A stretch of 64,000 bases of DNA from an uncultured Bermanella sp. Lineage in GTDB: Bacteria > Pseudomonadota > Gammaproteobacteria > Pseudomonadales > Oceanobacteraceae. Positions 61,250 through 64,000 of the stretch are shown one piece after another (within the stretch, counting starts at the first letter, position 1; each line of letters begins with the position of its first letter). The stretch is from assembly GCA_913058575.1 (NCBI GenBank), contig CAJXRF010000002.1, positions 82,318 through 146,317 on the forward strand, read 5' to 3'. Position numbers and translations under genes: made by a program. The notes below the pieces were generated by a model that saw only the letters and a list, made by a program, of their open reading frames with translations, was not told where the DNA came from and searched no databases.

Positions 61250-61944
61250 ATAGTCGTTGCCTAGTGATTAAAAAATTAAGAGATGCGACTTTATGAACGA
61301 ACTTTCAGTTTCGCCAATGGGCCTGTTTTCTTTATTACTGGTGGCAGCGTTTTAGAGCATTCAAAAGTGAAGCCCTGTAGAGATGACTGAAATATCAAAA
61401 CCAACGCCCAAATAGAGGGCCGAACGTAAAGAAATGCAGCCCATTGGGTAATGAGTGTTTTCTTTAAAAGAAGACTGCACAAATAGATAGCCCCACTATA
61501 GCATTTACAGACAACATAAAGGGGATTGGTTTGCATGCTAATTGAACCAACCCATAAATTTACACTGCTTTAGTGAGCATTTAGGCGTTTAAAAAAACAA
61601 CCCCCTATTTTCAGAACTGTTTATGAAGGCAATATTTTTGTAAGGTAGTAAATTAATTTCTTAGACTAAAGACTGGAAACACGTATAGAAAGGACCTAGA
61701 AGCAATTAACGAAGTATTGCCTCTTTTATAGGAAGATCTGTATTCATTAACACATAAAAAACACTGATAGGTACACCGAAAACACACAGCCTCTCAGCCA
61801 TTAAAAACAAGGGCTCGCCACGGATCATACAATTAATATTTATCGAGAAGTTTTAGCCGGTAAAGCAATAGGGATTGCTTAACTGAATGGCGGGCAACTT
61901 ATAAAAAATAGGTATTAAAAGCTATTTAGGCACTTAACGTCTCA
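61250..61944. other. Gap of 695 bases, no supported gene
   Basis: Short frames occur (a minus-strand 81-codon frame at 61291-61536, and a stretch near 61828-61884 reading HTINIYREVLAGKAIGIA before a stop) but none has a good start, ribosome site or clear family. The latter may be a decayed gene. Otherwise the region is AT-rich and featureless. Confidence 0.4.
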
Positions 61945-61973
61945 AGAGGCGGCCAGCGAAGCCATCCGCCTCT
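61945..61973 (-). terminator. Terminator hairpin after the cold-shock gene
   Basis: AGAGGCGG and CCGCCTCT form an 8-bp GC-rich stem 22 bases after the stop, read on the minus strand. A clear T run is missing. Confidence 0.5.
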
Positions 61974-61994
61974 CAAGTTGTTAGCTATTGCCGA

Positions 61995-62201
61995 TTAAAC
62001 AGCAACTACTTTGTTTGCACATGGGCCTTTTTGACCCTGGCCCACTTCAAACTCAACCGCTTGGCCGTCGCTCAATGTTGCGTACTCGCCGCCCGCTTGG
62101 ATTTCTGAATGATGAACAAACAAATCTTTGCTGCCATCTTCAGGTGTAATGAATCCAAAGCCTTTATCTGCATTGAACCACTTAACGATACCTTTACTCA
62201 T
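61995..62201 (-). CDS. CspA-family cold-shock protein
   Basis: 68 residues, a single S1-like beta barrel. RNP1 KGFGFITP and RNP2 LFVHHS are intact, as are the surrounding [17 protein letters not shown] start and [14 protein letters not shown] end. It binds single-stranded nucleic acid and acts as an RNA chaperone. Which of the several csp paralogues it is cannot be told; a long AT-rich upstream region may hold a regulated 5' leader. Confidence 0.95.
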   Translation of the reverse strand: MSKGIVKWFNADKGFGFITPEDGSKDLFVHHSEIQAGGEYATLSDGQAVEFEVGQGQKGPCANKVVAV

Positions 62202-62713
62202 TTTCTTTACTCATGATTGTTGGTGAAATATAAAAATTACACCCGAATCCACCAGTTCGAATATAAAGTCGAATTTTTCGTAAAGGCCCTTACACTCAAT
62301 AAAAGACACATTTACGCCAGAAAGGCTATTTGTATTTTAAAGTGCTATTTCACACATAAAACTTTCATAAAGCCATTAATGATAGAAAATGGCCATTTAT
62401 CATTTTGAAGGGATCACTGACCTTGCTTTCTCATATATTAGCCTAGCAATACATTAGCAAGCATTATCTCTATATATCGCACTTTGATGATAAGCCGTGA
62501 CTTTTAAGCTTTCTAAGGCTCTATAAAGCATCTAATAAGGTGCTCAATAATCAACCCTACACCACTCAAGATAAACCTAGTATGCCACAGAAGCATCCAG
62601 AATGATGACTATGAAAAATATAACTCAGATTATTCGTCTATTTATTAACATTTAGTAGTAAGACGCGCTTCAATTACGTCATAAACACCATATAGAGTGT
62701 TTTTTAAGCATTT
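62202..62713. other. Upstream region of the cold-shock gene
   Basis: About 510 AT-rich bases between csp and the DUF302 gene hold no supported gene. A long 5' leader of the type used by cold-shock mRNAs is possible but no cold box was identified. A weak AAACAC/GTGTTT hairpin with a T run (near 62683) may end plus-strand transcription. Confidence 0.4.
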
Positions 62714-63166
62714 TTATTTGGCTGTAGCCACTTTACTTAGCTTATCAAGAACACCGCTAATTTTTTCAATAACCCGGTCACAGCCGACAATATTGTGACG
62801 ATCTTTCAAGTATTCAGGGTTATTGTAGGAAAGCCAGCTCTGACCTTTTTCATCTGTCCAGAATAGTGCTTTTTGAGGCAGATCTATGGCGACCATTTTT
62901 GAACATTGCATAAGTGGCGTACCTACTTTAGGGTTACCAAAAATAATCACTTCGGTAGGCATAAGTTCAAGCTCAACACTGGATGCATTCTTACTGTGAT
63001 TTATTCTCGCAAAAACAGTGAGGCCTTTTGACTTTAAAACTTTTTCAAAACGATCGGCTGATTCTTTTACTGTAAAGGGGCTCTTAATCGATATTAAATT
63101 TTCAGATGCCATAATCGAGCCACAGAAAAGCAACAAAACAACCATATTGATCACTATTTTTATCAT
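62714..63166 (-). CDS. DUF302 domain exported protein
   Basis: 150 residues. MIKIVINMVVLLLFCGSIMA is a signal peptide, followed by FTVKESADRFEKVLKSKGLTVFARINHS and TEVIIFGNPKVGTPLMQ, the DUF302 pattern. The ATG at 63166 follows GGGAA; the longer frame to 63259 would bury the signal. DUF302 proteins are periplasmic and of unknown function. Two Cys residues (QCSKM, GCDRV) are present in the mature part. Confidence 0.85.
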   Translation of the reverse strand: MIKIVINMVVLLLFCGSIMASENLISIKSPFTVKESADRFEKVLKSKGLTVFARINHSKNASSVELELMPTEVIIFGNPKVGTPLMQCSKMVAIDLPQKALFWTDEKGQSWLSYNNPEYLKDRHNIVGCDRVIEKISGVLDKLSKVATAK

Positions 63167-63345
63167 AATATTTCCCAACAAGATTTTTCTGAAATTCTCT
63201 ACCATTATTTGATACTTAAAATTTTGAATAAAGGCGATCTCTTTACACCTTGGATTCAACTCCGAAGTGCATCATCTAATAAGGTAGGAATCAGGGTCAG
63301 CTGAAGGTAAGCTCAACTCTTTTTTCTCCGGCAAGAGATGACAAG

Positions 63346-64000
63346 ATGAAAAGCAACTACCAACAGCTGACTTACGCGCAAAGATGCCAGATTGAAGTGC
63401 TAAAGAAAAGCTTTAGCCAAAGAAAAATAGCGGATGCGATTGGGGTAAATCAATCTACCATCAGTCGAGAGCTGGCCAGAAATACAGGCCAAAAGGGTTA
63501 CCGCCATAATCAAGCGCAACAGAAAACAAATCAACGCCGCCAAGAGACCATCAAGCCGCTCAAGATGACACCCAGCATAGTGGAGCTCATAGAGTCTAAA
63601 TTGCGTGAAGAGTGGAGCCCAGAGCAAATATCGGGCAGGTTTTTAAATGAAAAAGAACTGCTTATTAGCCATGAAACCATTTATTCACACATTTGGGAAG
63701 ATAAGAAAGCGGGTGGAGATCTTTACACTCACCTTCGCCGTCAAGGTAAAAAGTACGATAAACGCCGGAACGGTAAATCCACTAGAGGGCAGATAAAGAA
63801 CCGCGTGAGCATCGACGAGCGCCCCCAGATAGTGGATGACAAATCTCGCATCGGCGACTGGGAAATCGACACCATGATTGGTAAAGGACACAGCGGTGCA
63901 GTGGTGACAGTGGTTGAACGAAGCACCAACTTTACGGTATCAAAAGAAGTAAACAGTAAATGTGCCGAGGACGTCACTCAAGCCACGATTGATTTACTTA
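63346..64000 (+). mobile_element. IS30-family transposase, 5' part (cut by the window end)
   Basis: An uninterrupted frame of 218 codons from ATG 63346 to the window end. It opens MKSNYQQLTYAQRCQIEVLK with the IS30-type HTH_38 QRKIADAIGVNQSTISREL, then EEWSPEQISGRF and ETIYSHIWE, and the first catalytic Asp in IGDWEIDTMIGKGHSG. Its terminal inverted repeat should lie in 63240-63345, but I could not fix it. The element's 3' part, including the other catalytic residues, is outside the window. Confidence 0.92.

Noticed and set aside
61291..61536. 81-codon minus-strand frame upstream of the alanine-dehydrogenase-like gene
   Set aside because: Cys- and Leu-rich with no ribosome site, no known domain and low-complexity surroundings.
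62217..62408. 63-codon plus-strand frame upstream of the cold-shock gene
   Set aside because: Lies antisense in the likely cold-shock leader and has no start signal or motif.
1..64000. CRISPR arrays, tRNA or rRNA genes and prophage structural genes
   Set aside because: No regularly spaced repeats, cloverleaf signatures or capsid and tail genes were seen by eye; a tRNAscan or CRISPR search would settle it.

Overview
The window reads as chromosomal DNA of an aerobic or facultatively microaerobic gammaproteobacterium, most like a marine Oceanospirillales (Oleispira, Bermanella or Thalassolituus type). Reasons are the cbb3 oxidase assembly genes followed by an FNR/Anr regulator, ttcA next to fnr, an HsbR/HsbA-type switch, UPF0149 and GreB, a modest AT-leaning composition, and an iron-uptake locus of the imelysin/DUF1111/DUF1513 type. 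The taxon is inferred from gene content only.

Layout. 1-4093: end of ccoG, then ccoH, ccoI, ccoS and a TauE/SafE-like membrane protein (cbb3 oxidase maturation). 4102-4997: an FNR box, a promoter and the fnr/anr gene. 5.2-15.9 kb: housekeeping and signalling genes (lysozyme-like protein, ttcA, greB, DnaJ-like protein, polysaccharide deacetylase, LysR, UPF0149, the response regulator-phosphatase/STAS pair, DUF454, a PstS-OmpA fusion behind a Pho box, grxD). 16.0-25.1 kb: a Fur-box-controlled iron locus with a TonB receptor and a di-haem peroxidase on the minus strand, divergent from imelysin, DHOR (DUF1111), DUF1513 and a second imelysin. 25.2-31.2 kb: a fused 5-oxoprolinase and argD-argF. 31.4-48.4 kb: mixed small genes, including several hypotheticals, a DUF2971 gene that looks acquired, an AhpD/TetR pair with three palindromic operators, a HEPN-type membrane protein, bioA and oxidoreductases.

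48.4-57.7 kb: a MerR-family regulator faces a ten-gene operon (FAD oxidoreductase, DUF523-DUF1722, NTF2-like, SDR, FAD amine oxidase, DUF1365, Cfa-type methyltransferase, DUF2878, chalcone-isomerase-like, DUF3833). This is the lipid-modification cluster type that other proteobacteria place under light or singlet-oxygen control. The two transcription units start from a 62-bp perfect palindrome that contains mirrored, overlapping promoters. 58.0-64.0 kb: a cytidylyltransferase and CDP-alcohol phosphotransferase pair, a 38-codon Lys-rich protein, an alanine-dehydrogenase-like enzyme, a cold-shock protein, a DUF302 protein, and an IS30-family transposase cut by the window end.

I saw no tRNA, rRNA, CRISPR array or prophage. 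The regions most worth following up are the MerR/lipid cluster with its mirrored promoter, the iron locus, the Pho-box PstS-OmpA fusion and the triple TetR operator. I did not find a clearly unprecedented multigene system.
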